Origin: Terfezia claveryi
Lineage: Eukaryota > Ascomycota > Pezizomycetes > Pezizales > Pezizaceae
Assembly (NCBI GenBank): GCA_015179025.1
Contig: WHUX01000021.1
Span: 248,001-312,000 of the forward strand
DNA length: 64,000 bases
Direction of reading: 5' to 3'
The position numbers were made by a program, and so were the translations under genes. Shown here one piece after another: positions 35,479-45,695 of the stretch. The notes under the pieces were generated by a model. The model saw only the letters and a list, made by a program, of their open reading frames with translations, made no database searches and had not been told where the DNA came from. Within the stretch, counting starts at the first letter, position 1; each line of letters starts with the position of its first letter.

Positions 35479-37980
35479 ATGTACTTAATACCTCCTGCAG
35501 ATATGCCAGTGTCAGTGGATGAATTATGCAATGTGATAGACAATGCGTGGTCGTTAGACGAAATAATTAGAGTACTGGATGCAGGAACAGATAAACCCGC
35601 AGTCAATACATGGCAGACGGATGGGGAACCCTTGATAAAGGCTGTCAAGATGGGGAGGTTGGATATTGTGGAGCTGCTGCTGGACCGAGGAGCGGATATA
35701 AACGCGGTGAGTGGTACATATGGGACTGCGTTGACTGCGGCTGCATTCATGGGGAAGAAGGAGATAGTGTCGCTGCTGCTAGATGGAGGGGCCGATATCA
35801 ACGCGGTGGGTGGAGAATATTGGACTGCGTTGGCTGCGGCTGTATTCGTAGGGGAAAAGGAGATGGTGTCGCTGCTGCTGGATGGGGGGGCCGATATCGA
35901 CGCGGTTGGTGGCACATTTGGAACTGCATTGGCTATGGCTGTAAGCCTAAACAATAGGAAAATCGCATTGCTCCTTTTAAGGCGTGGAGCTGATGTTATG
36001 CGAGTTGGTGGCAGCTATACAACAGCCTCAGGTGTGTATCCAAGCGCATTGGACGTAGCTCGCTCAGAGGGCAGCAGAGCCGACGCAACCCTCCTTGGGC
36101 TGCTTGAAACTGCCACTCGAAAACAAACTGGAAACAAACCAATAAATCCGAATATCGACCCAGTTGACGATGCAATATCTCGGCCTCCATTTCCCATGCC
36201 ATACTCCGAGTCGAGCTCTGCCAGATACCGCAAGAGTGCATTGCCATCAAGGCCCTTTGATATCCAAGTCCTGTTCTCAGAAGAACTTCGTGCAGGTCAC
36301 AATATTACCCCAGAACAGGCAGATATCCTATGTCGAGAGCTTAACGAGGAAGACATTTGTCATTCACTGGCAGCGCTTGTCGGGCTCCACAAAGATACAA
36401 TCCAAGAGAAGCGTCAGTGGATTCGAAATGATATTCGTTACTTTGTTTCCTGCAACTTCGACTTTGGTCTCGCATATGCTGCAGCCCGTATTGCATGGAA
36501 GCACTTCAATGAACATTCCGTGAACTCCAGAGTCATCTCAATCCAACGGGCCCAGTGGCACAAACAGGCACAGTTGCTGGATGAAGCACGATCAAAAGCA
36601 ATATCAGTCGAGGTAGACCACTCTGGCTCTGGGCAGGAACTAATTATAACACCCTATTCAATCATGCCTCGGCGCCTCTGGGACCTCAAAAGTAACCGTG
36701 TAGTCGACTTCCGAATGCTTCATGCAGTCCACTCTATTGGAGCCATACCTACCTTTTGGGCTGTGTCGCACAGCTGGACTAATGATATGCACCCAGTGTC
36801 GACTGCGATCAATCAACACCGATGGCCTATCCCACTTCCTAAAAGCACCTGCTTGCAGCACTTGCGGACTGAGTTTCTCAGATTTGGAGCAGAGTACATA
36901 TGGCTTGATGTGGTTTGTCTCCGGCAGCAAAGTGAGGATGTTACCCTTAATCAGCTCAAGCACATGGAATGGAAATTGGATGTTCCTACAATTGGCAACA
37001 TATATCGTGCAGCGGGGTGGATTGTACGGTACTTCAATGGCCTTGGGGTTCGCTTTAGCAAGAATGCCTGGGATGGCCCGAGACACTGGCTTCAGCGAGC
37101 TTGGACCCTGCAGGAAATCGCAAATGAAAACACCACTATCAATGGTGGCATCCCAAGAGATAGGGGCGTGGTTATCCTGAATTCCCGAGGCAAGGTTTCA
37201 GGGAAGGTAACTACATTTAGAAATGCAATCCGTCCAGTCATACAACTTGCTGAGCAGGTAGATAGTCCACATGGATGTGGAGTATACGACTTAGTACGGG
37301 AAATGACCAGGAGGCATGCATCAAACCCAGTAGACAAGCTTTCAGGACTATTTTATCTCCTCCGCACAACAAAACTCCCATGTTATAATGAAAATATGAC
37401 TAGTGAGTATTTCTGGAGGCAATGTTTTCATCTACTTCCTGTTGAGCGAAAGATTGAGGTTTTATTCGACTTTCCATGCAGAGGATCTGAGGAACAATGG
37501 TTTCCAACTTGGGCGCAGATTATGGACTGGCCAGAACGTGATCCGCAGTGCGAGCACGCTCGCCCTACCCAGGGGTCCTCGGGTTTGGCTGAGAATGTTC
37601 CAGGGGAAACATCATTCTTCATTCGCAGCATCTGGACAGTTCCGAATGTCACACTCTCTGAAATTGACAGCACTGGTGAATACAAAGTCGAAGTCAGGAA
37701 TATTGCCTTCGGATTTTACATGCCCTACCTACTGCAAGAGCCCATCGACACACGGGATCAGCCTGTATTCACGCTTGCCATTCTGGACCTAGGACATGCC
37801 TACAACTGGATAGTGTGTAGAGCCATCGAAGGACGAGATGTCAACGCCAATTGCGGGGTGGCTGGAGTCAATGTTCTCAAAAAGGTCGGGGTCCTTCGCA
37901 CGGATTCCTGTAGCGGACTATTAATTGGTAGGGAGAGTGGTGGGTCTCTGCTACAGAAAATGGATTGTCTATTTGTTTGA
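35479..37980 (+). CDS. Ankyrin-repeat HET-like (heterokaryon incompatibility) protein
   Basis: An 833-residue single-exon protein of the fungal nonself-recognition/cell-death type. Four ankyrin repeats lie at about residues 50-177; units 2 and 3 are nearly identical (MVSLLLDGGADI-type helices, 99-nt period at 35767 and 35866). A linker of about 240 residues follows. From about residue 425 there is a HET-like domain: FWAVSHSWTND, a conserved YIWLDVVCLRQQ, IYRAAGWIVRYF, WLQRAWTLQEI and PVDKLSGLFYLL. The C-terminus has a few Trp-rich segments and no recognised module. HET domains trigger growth arrest or death when an attached sensor is engaged; here the ankyrin repeats are the obvious sensor candidate. 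A downstream in-frame ATG at 35503 is an alternative start. The gene is isolated in a repeat-rich island. Confidence 0.85.
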   Translation: MYLIPPADMPVSVDELCNVIDNAWSLDEIIRVLDAGTDKPAVNTWQTDGEPLIKAVKMGRLDIVELLLDRGADINAVSGTYGTALTAAAFMGKKEIVSLLLDGGADINAVGGEYWTALAAAVFVGEKEMVSLLLDGGADIDAVGGTFGTALAMAVSLNNRKIALLLLRRGADVMRVGGSYTTASGVYPSALDVARSEGSRADATLLGLLETATRKQTGNKPINPNIDPVDDAISRPPFPMPYSESSSARYRKSALPSRPFDIQVLFSEELRAGHNITPEQADILCRELNEEDICHSLAALVGLHKDTIQEKRQWIRNDIRYFVSCNFDFGLAYAAARIAWKHFNEHSVNSRVISIQRAQWHKQAQLLDEARSKAISVEVDHSGSGQELIITPYSIMPRRLWDLKSNRVVDFRMLHAVHSIGAIPTFWAVSHSWTNDMHPVSTAINQHRWPIPLPKSTCLQHLRTEFLRFGAEYIWLDVVCLRQQSEDVTLNQLKHMEWKLDVPTIGNIYRAAGWIVRYFNGLGVRFSKNAWDGPRHWLQRAWTLQEIANENTTINGGIPRDRGVVILNSRGKVSGKVTTFRNAIRPVIQLAEQVDSPHGCGVYDLVREMTRRHASNPVDKLSGLFYLLRTTKLPCYNENMTSEYFWRQCFHLLPVERKIEVLFDFPCRGSEEQWFPTWAQIMDWPERDPQCEHARPTQGSSGLAENVPGETSFFIRSIWTVPNVTLSEIDSTGEYKVEVRNIAFGFYMPYLLQEPIDTRDQPVFTLAILDLGHAYNWIVCRAIEGRDVNANCGVAGVNVLKKVGVLRTDSCSGLLIGRESGGSLLQKMDCLFV

Positions 37981-38554
37981 AATTATATCTACGCTTTCAT
38001 ATTTACATTTTATAGCCTGCTTGCCAACAGCCTGAGTCAGAAATTAGTTTATTTATTTTTATCTCTGGAAATGATCAGAATGGATATGCAAGGCATGCTA
38101 TGAGTGGTTTCTATTCTAGTTTATTTGATTTTTCAATAACAATTGTTGTATGATGTTTCCTTTTGAACAAATCTAGTGAGTACACGAAAACTCCATCAAT
38201 AGCTCATCCCCTGGACCTACACTCATGCGAGTGTGTGTGCTTGAGTCAGCTATGCAGCGGTGATCACGTGGCTGAATTTGTTGTCATGATTACCTACACT
38301 CACGGAATCCTTGATATGGATATTCAATTTTCGGCTAAGTCTATAGTCACTGAAAGTGCGTAATTCTTCACAATTGAGTGAGCACTTTCACATAGAGATA
38401 AATTCCATCGGATTGTGGATAAAGGAGTGCGTGAGCAAAAAAGATGTATACGCCGGTGCTGCCGTAGGTACTGGCACCACTAGCTCCCCAGTGCGCGCCC
38501 TCCTTGGGGTTTGCGGTGCCTTTTATGCTGAACTGAAGACGTTTACTTGTATAC

Positions 38555-38721
38555 AGTACCGCATCTACTGGTGTATAACGATCCTTGTCAGTTTAAAGAC
38601 ATAGGTCGAGCTTATGCAGTAAAGGTGATAAAATAGGTGGATGGTAACAAGCTCACTGAGGTATAATGGTCCCTGTCAGTTAAACTGACAAGGATCGTTG
38701 TTCGCCAGTGGATGCGGTACT
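38555..38721. repeat. 41-bp inverted repeat, possible MITE
   Basis: The left arm 38555-38595 (AGTACCGCATC...GTCAGTTTA) and right arm 38681-38721 are reverse complements at 37 of 41 positions, with an 85-bp middle. The inner 18 bp (ACGATCCTTGTCAGTTTA) match perfectly. A nested palindrome CAGTTAAACTG sits at the inner edge of the right arm. Flanks show no clear target duplication. It could be a MITE-type terminal-inverted-repeat element or a transcribed hairpin. Confidence 0.65.
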
Positions 38722-39819
38722 CACTTGTTGTGCGCCCGACATGCGGTACACAACTTCAGAGAGAATTACCAAGATACCCGCAGGCTGAGAGTACTACCAT
38801 CACCTTCGGAGCAGAATTTTACCCTCAGATCGGGATGGAAATGATCGACCTGTTGTGCAAACTATGGGACTTCCGTACCATAGTTTTTTTGGGTTGCCAG
38901 CAAAGTTAGAACCATTTGTAACGGCAATATTGTCTAAGGCTTATTGGGCTACTCTGCTGCATGTTTTACTCACAGAATTTTGGTACTTTTACATAAGAAC
39001 TTTGTAGGAGAAAATGTCAGATACTCTCTGCGTAGTCCTCGTGCTATCTTCAATGTCGTGTCAATAATTCACTGAATTTGATTGCAGTGCTGGCTATTTA
39101 CGAGGTACTGGTTATAAATCACTGGGAAGAGCGAGTCCACGATGAATATTATAAACAGGGTGAAAAAAGCTCAAGTGTAAAGAGCGTAAAGAGCTGAAGA
39201 AGCGTGATGAAAATTCATTAAGTGTATAAAGCGTGAAAGATCTCAATGATCCCCGAAGAGGGACTTCCTATCTTTCATGTAGGTACTGTATATCAGAATC
39301 CGCGCATCCAAACACGTTACCCTCAACTGCTTGCTACCTTATCACTCTCGCATTGTTCACATCTGAGGGTCTTTTGAAGAGCCAGGTTCAGGGACTGGGA
39401 TTTTTAATATTTTATGTCTGCCTTATTGTTTTAGTTGTGATTGCATTAACTGCATATGTTACCACGGTAATGGATATAAAAGCGTTGCACTGAGCATATT
39501 TCCATCAAATTTCCATTACGTATTGATGTCTTCACGTAGCTGCTGTGCATATGGGATACACCATAAGATAATAACATGAATATAAAGAGATTTTACCACC
39601 TTGTACGTGCTCCAGATTTCCTACCTTAGATATACAAATAGCAATTGCCAATCTTCCACCTGAATGAGGCAGTTTATAATTTCCTACGTTATCTAATAAG
39701 GGGCTGCGAGGGCTGCTGCACCTGAATGATTTCCCCCCCCCAAAAAAAAAAGCCTACCTCATAAAACGAAAACGTGTACACCGCCATATTGGGTAGAGCA
39801 ACAAGTCCTCCTCGATGAG

Positions 39820-40053
39820 GGTCATGCAACCAGGCTAGACTGTTGACAGATTTCCGCAGGTATTCAAAGAGAATAGGGCTTCTCTTGAAGGTTTGATCAA
39901 ATCTCAAACGGCTCTCCCGCGTCAACCCGTGATGAAGCAAACACTTGCTGGTCATGCAACCAGGCTAGGCCGTCGGCCAATATGACAGAATTCCGAAGGC
40001 AATCAAAGAGAATAGGGCTTCTCTTGAACGTTTGATCAAACTTCAAACGGCTC
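39820..40053. repeat. Imperfect direct duplication, period about 130 bp
   Basis: Copy 1 (39820-39914) and copy 2 (39950-40053) both begin GGTCATGCAACCAGGCTAG, share AAAGAGAATAGGGCTTCTCT and end CAAACGGCTC. They differ by substitutions and a 9-bp length difference. A following GTGAT[GC]AAGCAAACA box is also repeated (39929 and 40107). Confidence 0.8.
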
Positions 40054-42493
40054 GCATAGCATACTCCTACGCCGGTTGCCCCAGCGATTCCCCAGCAAGT
40101 GGTGGGTGATCAAGCAAACAATCACCGGTACCCACTATTTTGCTTGGTAGGACCATAATTAGTACTTAGTATATGCCAGCCCCGTCTCCGCACGTCAATC
40201 CTTCCTCTACCCTCAAATTCCCCCCAAAGGCTTTCTGGCTCAGCAAACCCAGCTGAAACCTCTTCTCAGGACATCACTGCCATCACTGCTACCTAAAGAG
40301 CTGCTCCCTCCTCCACAGGAAGGTAAACCAACACTCGTGCAGTGCCTCAAGCTCCCACCCACCGAAACAGATACTTCAGCCACCTCTGCTCCCAAACTAA
40401 ATTACCAATACATTTTCCAAGCCTTGAAGCACCTTCGATGTTTACAGAGCAATCTAAGAGATTGCAAAAATCGTACTTTAAAGGGCGCCCCCGCCCCCAA
40501 GAGCTTTAAAATGAGGGAAATGATGACTTGAGAACCGACGGCACACCTCGAAAGTACCCACGGTGTCATGAACACCTGGCCGTGACTAATAGTATATAGC
40601 CCAGGGGTTGTTTGCATCTTCACTCACCAATTGTATCACGGAATCGGGTACCAGGCTATATACGGAAACCTGTGATTACGCACCCAATGTAAGCGGTGGA
40701 GCCACAGCAGGCCAGCTTGACAATCTCCTAACGGTCTATGGTACCCCAAGATGCAACGGGAAAATTTTCATCGATTTCCTTCGGGACATGAATATCCATA
40801 ACATCTAGTATAACTTGTTGCCCTGTGCAGTGATGCAGTAAGACAGGTTCGACTGTACGAGAGGCTTGTACGCACCAAACTATCCCTCTGTGGAGCATTC
40901 AGGGCTGGAAGGAAAAGATCAGGTAATTTTATCTTGGGCACTTGGCTAGGAGGACTTAGGGGACGGAATATACAGCCACCTACTCCGTACAACCTCACGC
41001 AGTTTGTAGAGCTAAAAGGAAGCCTTCCTTAAAGGTATTATCCAATTTTCCAATGCAGTGCTCCTACGGGATGCATAATAACAATATATATTTATAGTCA
41101 GTGCTCACATATAGCTTAAGGTCATGGCAAGGACCCGATGGTTCCCTAAGCCCCCTGCTCCACGATAATCATATATTCTTAAGTAGGGTCCCATGGAGAT
41201 TTCCCCAGCAAGTGCTGATTTGCCCTGGCTTAATAAGCCAGAAGGCCACGACTACCTACACAGTCCCACCACTATCTTATGAATTCTCCTGAATTCATGA
41301 TCATGCAATATTTCCTTTAATTAGCTATAGCACTACGACTAAAGGAGCTTCTTGGTACTCACTACGACGGCTTCGGATTTGTTATAAGCACATACGAAAA
41401 TACAAATTCATCCTTCTTTTCCGTATAAAGCCATACCTCTACCCGCCGTCTTCGTTACACGAACCCCCCCACCTCTTGGTGGCTTATATTGTCGATATCT
41501 GGCTTCATTCACATTCTCTGATCTGCTACAGTCGAACTAGATACACTTGGGTCAGGAAACTCTATCCAATTAGAGAGGATCGCAGTATTGGAGGGGCAAA
41601 AGTACAGAATAAGGGACTTCCGGATCTGGACATTATCCAATATTGGAGGATATCCATATCACATCTTTAGAGATGCGTTACAAGAGGTTTGTACCATCCA
41701 GACTACCGGTATACTGTACAGCAAGTGGTCGATAAATCATTCTATTGCGCGATCCCTGTGGCCACATAGCATGAGTGGGCTCAAGCAATTGGCAAATGAG
41801 GATGACTATGAGATTGGCTATGAGGTTGCCTACGAAGACAGCCAAATCTACAAATGCGACCATCCACGCTTTCTACAGTCCTGGTCCCCTAAGAGGAGAC
41901 GAACCACCTACTAAGTTCCAAGTACAACATTATCTTCTGTTGCTACTGAACTTCCATGCGCACAACCTACCCGTTCAAACCATATTCTACCTGACATTAC
42001 GCAACTTCTGACGTTACTAAGTTAAGTTCTCTAAGTGCCGTGAATCTGATGCCTTATTTCATCGAATTTTCTTGGAGTAGCTTCCATACACTTTGAAGAA
42101 TTGCCTTAGAAGGATACAGTCCTTCATAGTATTATTACAAACCTTCTACAATCTTTCCTCATGATTTACAAACACCTATAACCTACGTTTACTACTTAAC
42201 CACTAACTAAAGCCCCTTCCCACCACTTTTTTACTCCCATCCCTCTTGGTTCACCTACTATAACTACTGGTTAGTACAAACTCATTGTTAGCTAATAGAG
42301 CAAAACTAAGATTTAAATCTGTCACAGCACGAATGCCTCATCTAATTGATCGCCTCGAGTATGCAATTAGGGAGGCAGCCGTAGCATTCTGACTACGGTT
42401 TCTGGAGTGCCTTGAGGAGACCCAGGACCCAGCATTTGACATTCTCTTCAATTGTTTTGACAATTAATAATGTTTCTACTATGTGAGATCCCA

Positions 42494-42558
42494 CTATTCG
42501 GTTAGTCTGGTTGGCATACCCGTAAGAGAGACTTGTGCCAACCAGACTACTATTCGGC
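42494..42558. mobile_element. 47-bp palindromic mini-element with target duplication
   Basis: The core 42503-42549 starts TAGTCTGGTTGGCA and ends with its exact reverse complement, TGCCAACCAGACTA (14-bp perfect inverted repeats around a 19-bp middle). The flanks are CTATTCGGT and CTATTCGGC (8 of 9 identical). This is the fullest copy in the window and defines both ends of the family. Confidence 0.85.
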
Positions 42559-42623
42559 AGTGACAGCGACTGCCCACTCTGGACTAGTTTCACAGCTACA
42601 AGGCTGAGCCAAATAACGCTATA

Positions 42624-42675
42624 GGAAAATCAGTCTGGTTGGCACTCGTAGTATGAGATCTCAAACTGGAAAATC
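42624..42675 (+). mobile_element. 36-bp mini-element copy with 8-bp target duplication
   Basis: The core 42632-42667 begins AGTCTGGTTGGCAC, and the right end is degraded to CAAACT. Perfect GGAAAATC repeats flank it (42624-42631 and 42668-42675). Only the left family end is recognisable. Confidence 0.65.
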
Positions 42676-42867
42676 CCAGTCTTGTGATACAAGGCTCCGA
42701 TGAGAAACCTTTAGTGTTGTCACTTTACGTACCTACGTAGCCGCACAATGGTATCAAAATGAGAAGTGTTCGGTGCCACCCGTCGATAACCCTAGGTCAA
42801 GAGGTAAGCGGCAATCCACGTCTAGCAAATACATCACGCTGATCAAATAGTAGGTAGACACTCACAG

Positions 42868-42917
42868 CTGGTTGGCTAGTCGTGGAGGGTGTTGTGCCAA
42901 CCAGACTACTGGTTGGC
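42868..42917 (+). mobile_element. 32-bp mini-element with perfect 9-bp target duplication
   Basis: The core 42877-42908 begins TAGTC and ends GTGCCAACCAGACTA, flanked by identical CTGGTTGGC copies. The target site itself resembles part of the family end (CTGGTTGGC), so this copy may have inserted into a pre-existing one. Its inner GGAGGGTGTTGTGCC matches the 18.9-kb copy. Confidence 0.75.
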
Positions 42918-43054
42918 ATGTCTCCAGGGGTCCAGTTTTCTAGATGTCTGGAAAAAGCCAATCAGGGATGGGCTTCTGTTGGGCTGAGCATGCCGCCTCT
43001 CTCGCTAACGTAGTACGCCACATGATTCCCCTTGAGCTTAAGGGAATACATCCT

Positions 43055-43103
43055 CGATGCCATGCTCTACGAGCGGCTTGTGCCAACCAGACTACGATGC
43101 CAT
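43055..43103 (+). mobile_element. 31-bp mini-element with perfect 9-bp target duplication
   Basis: The core 43064-43094 ends TTGTGCCAACCAGACTA and is flanked on both sides by CGATGCCAT. The left end (GCTCTACGAG) resembles the left end of the 18.9-kb copy rather than TAGTCTGG. Confidence 0.75.
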
Positions 43104-43175
43104 CTTCCCCAGCAACTCTTAGAATGGCGACAACACCCAATCGCATTCCAACCTTACTAAACACCCTTCGACGGT

Positions 43176-43208
43176 GGTATTACCTAGTCTGGTTGGCACG
43201 GTATTACC
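43176..43208 (-). mobile_element. 15-bp solo-end mini-element with perfect 9-bp target duplication
   Basis: Just the family end TAGTCTGGTTGGCAC (43185-43199) lies between two identical GGTATTACC copies (43176-43184 and 43200-43208). This is the smallest copy and shows the duplication most cleanly. Confidence 0.75.
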
Positions 43209-43757
43209 CACTCTGTTGGTAGGCCGTCTTGCTCCTCCGTTGTGCCCTACCTCATTCTCGGAGAGCCAACGTCATCAACCATTGCTCCTTGCGACGCCGC
43301 CTTGCTATAATGGTTCTCGGTAGAGGCAGGCCTGACCGTTCCCCGAAAGAATTCCCCAACAAATACTTGAATCTGTACCTCCAAACAACCCCCGTTGGCT
43401 CCCAACAATCGGAAGAATGTAACGGTTATATACGAAGCTTACTCGAACATGCGACTCGACAACGTATGGGATGAATGTGCGGGAATTCGCCGAATGGGAT
43501 AGGGGAGAAGCTGCTAGTCAAGGCCTCTTAATTAAGAGGGTTTTATCCATCTAATTTTCTGGCAATGCTCAATCATTTTGGCAGCTAGTATTAGGTAAGT
43601 TACCTCCTCTTCTGATGCTAGAGCCTTGAAAACTGCTAATTACAGCAACCTTTAATAAAAAGGTCCTCACAAATTCCTTGCTTAGAGAAGACCTCCTCCT
43701 CTACTTTAATGTACTACGATTGGATGCTCCATGTAGGACCCCCGGTGCCTGGCTTCG

Positions 43758-44480
43758 GAACAGATGGAAGAACTAGAGGAAGGTCGGTAGGATAGGAACA
43801 AGCTCCAGATGGACAAATTGGAGGAGATTAGGCAGGAATTTAAAAAACAAATGGAGGAACGATTCAAACAGCAGGATGAAAAGCTGGCAGCAGCATGCCA
43901 GATGGGTGAAGAAAACAGGACGATTCAGGAAAAGCTGGTCAAGGATACAGACCAAAAACTGAGGGTGATAGCGGCGCGAGGAAAGAGTTGGAAGGACGGG
44001 TCGCTAGGTGTCGAAGTGGGGGCTTTTGTATTCTACTCACGGAGGTGTGGGGGGAGGGGGGAGGGGGAACGTTGACTGCAGATCCCACACTGATGAAACC
44101 CAATTACGCGAAGTCGATTACCCAATGAGCTCACAGCACAAGGCCGATATTTGGAACAAAGGCTCAGATTTCCTTCATAGGAAGTGTTAGCTGCCGCACT
44201 GAAGGACGAATGGGAGATTGCCAATAGGGTACAGAGCCAAGAGTACGCTGACGAAACCTCCGAGTTATTGTTGGGCCTTGCCGCTTAACTAATGAAAGAG
44301 GACAACACTGCTCCATCTGACGATCTGCTGGCCAGTATTCAGGGACTACTGGAGTGGGAGAGAAAGCTAAAGACTGTGGTCGAGGAGGAGTATTCAGCAG
44401 GGCTTCAAAAGGCAGTTGAAAAGATCCAAAAATGTGTTGCAGCTTATGCAGCTAAGGCAAACCGACAACGAGAAGGGTGA
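43758..44480 (+). pseudogene. Decayed coiled-coil protein gene
   Basis: One reading frame keeps a protein-like, Glu/Lys/Gln-rich coiled-coil sequence across several stops. It reads MEELEEGR-stop, then MDKLEEIRQEFKKQMEERF...QEKLVKDTDQKL, a disrupted stretch with stops near 44075-44095, NELTAQGRYLEQRL, a stop at 44178, LAAALKDEWEIANRVQSQE, a stop at 44286, and DDLLASIQGLLEWERKLKTVVEEEY...KIQKCVAAYAAK. The alternation of good coding text and stops in a single frame indicates a pseudogene rather than introns. The original function is unknown. Confidence 0.5.
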
Positions 44481-45695
44481 ACAAAACATATCCAAAATAG
44501 TCTCACTTTCTGGAACGTTTCCTTTCATCTTGTGCCAGACAGGTGACGAGATTCCAACCACAGGCTTCTCCTCCCTTCTACAGCTCCAGAAAGCTTCGAG
44601 ACCGCCACGCCTCTTCCTAGCTGGTCATTTGGCGACTCGATTCTCCCTCCCCCGGCCTTGATCAACACAAAATAATACATCTAGACTGCGTTGACTATAT
44701 AAGGAGGTATGGTGATGCAGGAGAGGACGCGGTTTGAACGTAGTGTGCACTGTGGCTTTGCATGCCTTTTTGAAGCTGAGTGGGTGGTAGATGGGGATCA
44801 GAATTTGGGGCAGAACGAGAGGAGTTGTATATAATTATATAGTACGAAATAAGAATATAACCGATCTTTGAATGAATGTTGGGAGCTGGAGTTTGAAGAG
44901 GGCTTTAAGTAGGCAGCCACTGCAGCCATCAAAATGGTGAAGCAGGCGCAAAATCTATACGCCAATGGTGTAATAGAGACTTCTCATGTGGGCGTTGCCG
45001 TAATGATACGCAAGCTAACAGCGCCCCCGTTTACATTACAAAGAATCTATTTCTCGACCTTGCTTGCGTGTTCCGAATCTTTAACCCATATAAGTATCAG
45101 ACTTTTATTTCTTCTTATTTCTTTCTTTTCTTTTCTGTTCTTTTCTTTTTACCTTCCCCCCCCCCAAAAAAAAAAAAGGAAAAGAAAAACACGGTTTTTC
45201 CGCCGCAGCAGATACAGTTCATGACATTTCAAATTTACAAAAGTTAGAATTGAAAGTTGACAGGTTGCAATTGGAGGCTATCTCATCTTCATCTTCTCCG
45301 ACCCCCTTAACCCAAAAAAAAAAAATGCTGCAAGGATTTCCATCCAACTCCCACCCTCCTATTTCCATCGCACACCTTCGGCAAACCCCGAAACATACAC
45401 ATACTCCACCCCCGTCCAACCTCGGGGACACCGAAACCCTAACATTGATATGTAAAAATCTAATTAGAGTACCTAACTACCTTACATACATTACTTAGGC
45501 AACCTGTATAATCAAGCACTGAACTTTGTACCACTTTGTTCTTATCATCCAATCAAATGTATGTATGTAGGATGTATGGTGCATGTATATAAACCCCATC
45601 ATCTCCCAGATCCAAAAGCACAAGTGCCGATTCAACTCTTCAGCTTCACCGCCCCCCTGGGGATCCGTACCGATCGGCACTCTAACTCCTGAGGC

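Larger units (their letters stand above)
37981..45695. other. 7.7-kb repeat-rich, gene-poor region
   Basis: It contains a long inverted repeat (38555-38721), an imperfect direct duplication (39820-40053), a cluster of mini-elements (42494-43208), a decayed coiled-coil gene (43758-44480) and several A/T homopolymers (45165-45180, 45315-45325). All are listed separately. I see no intact gene. Confidence 0.5.
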
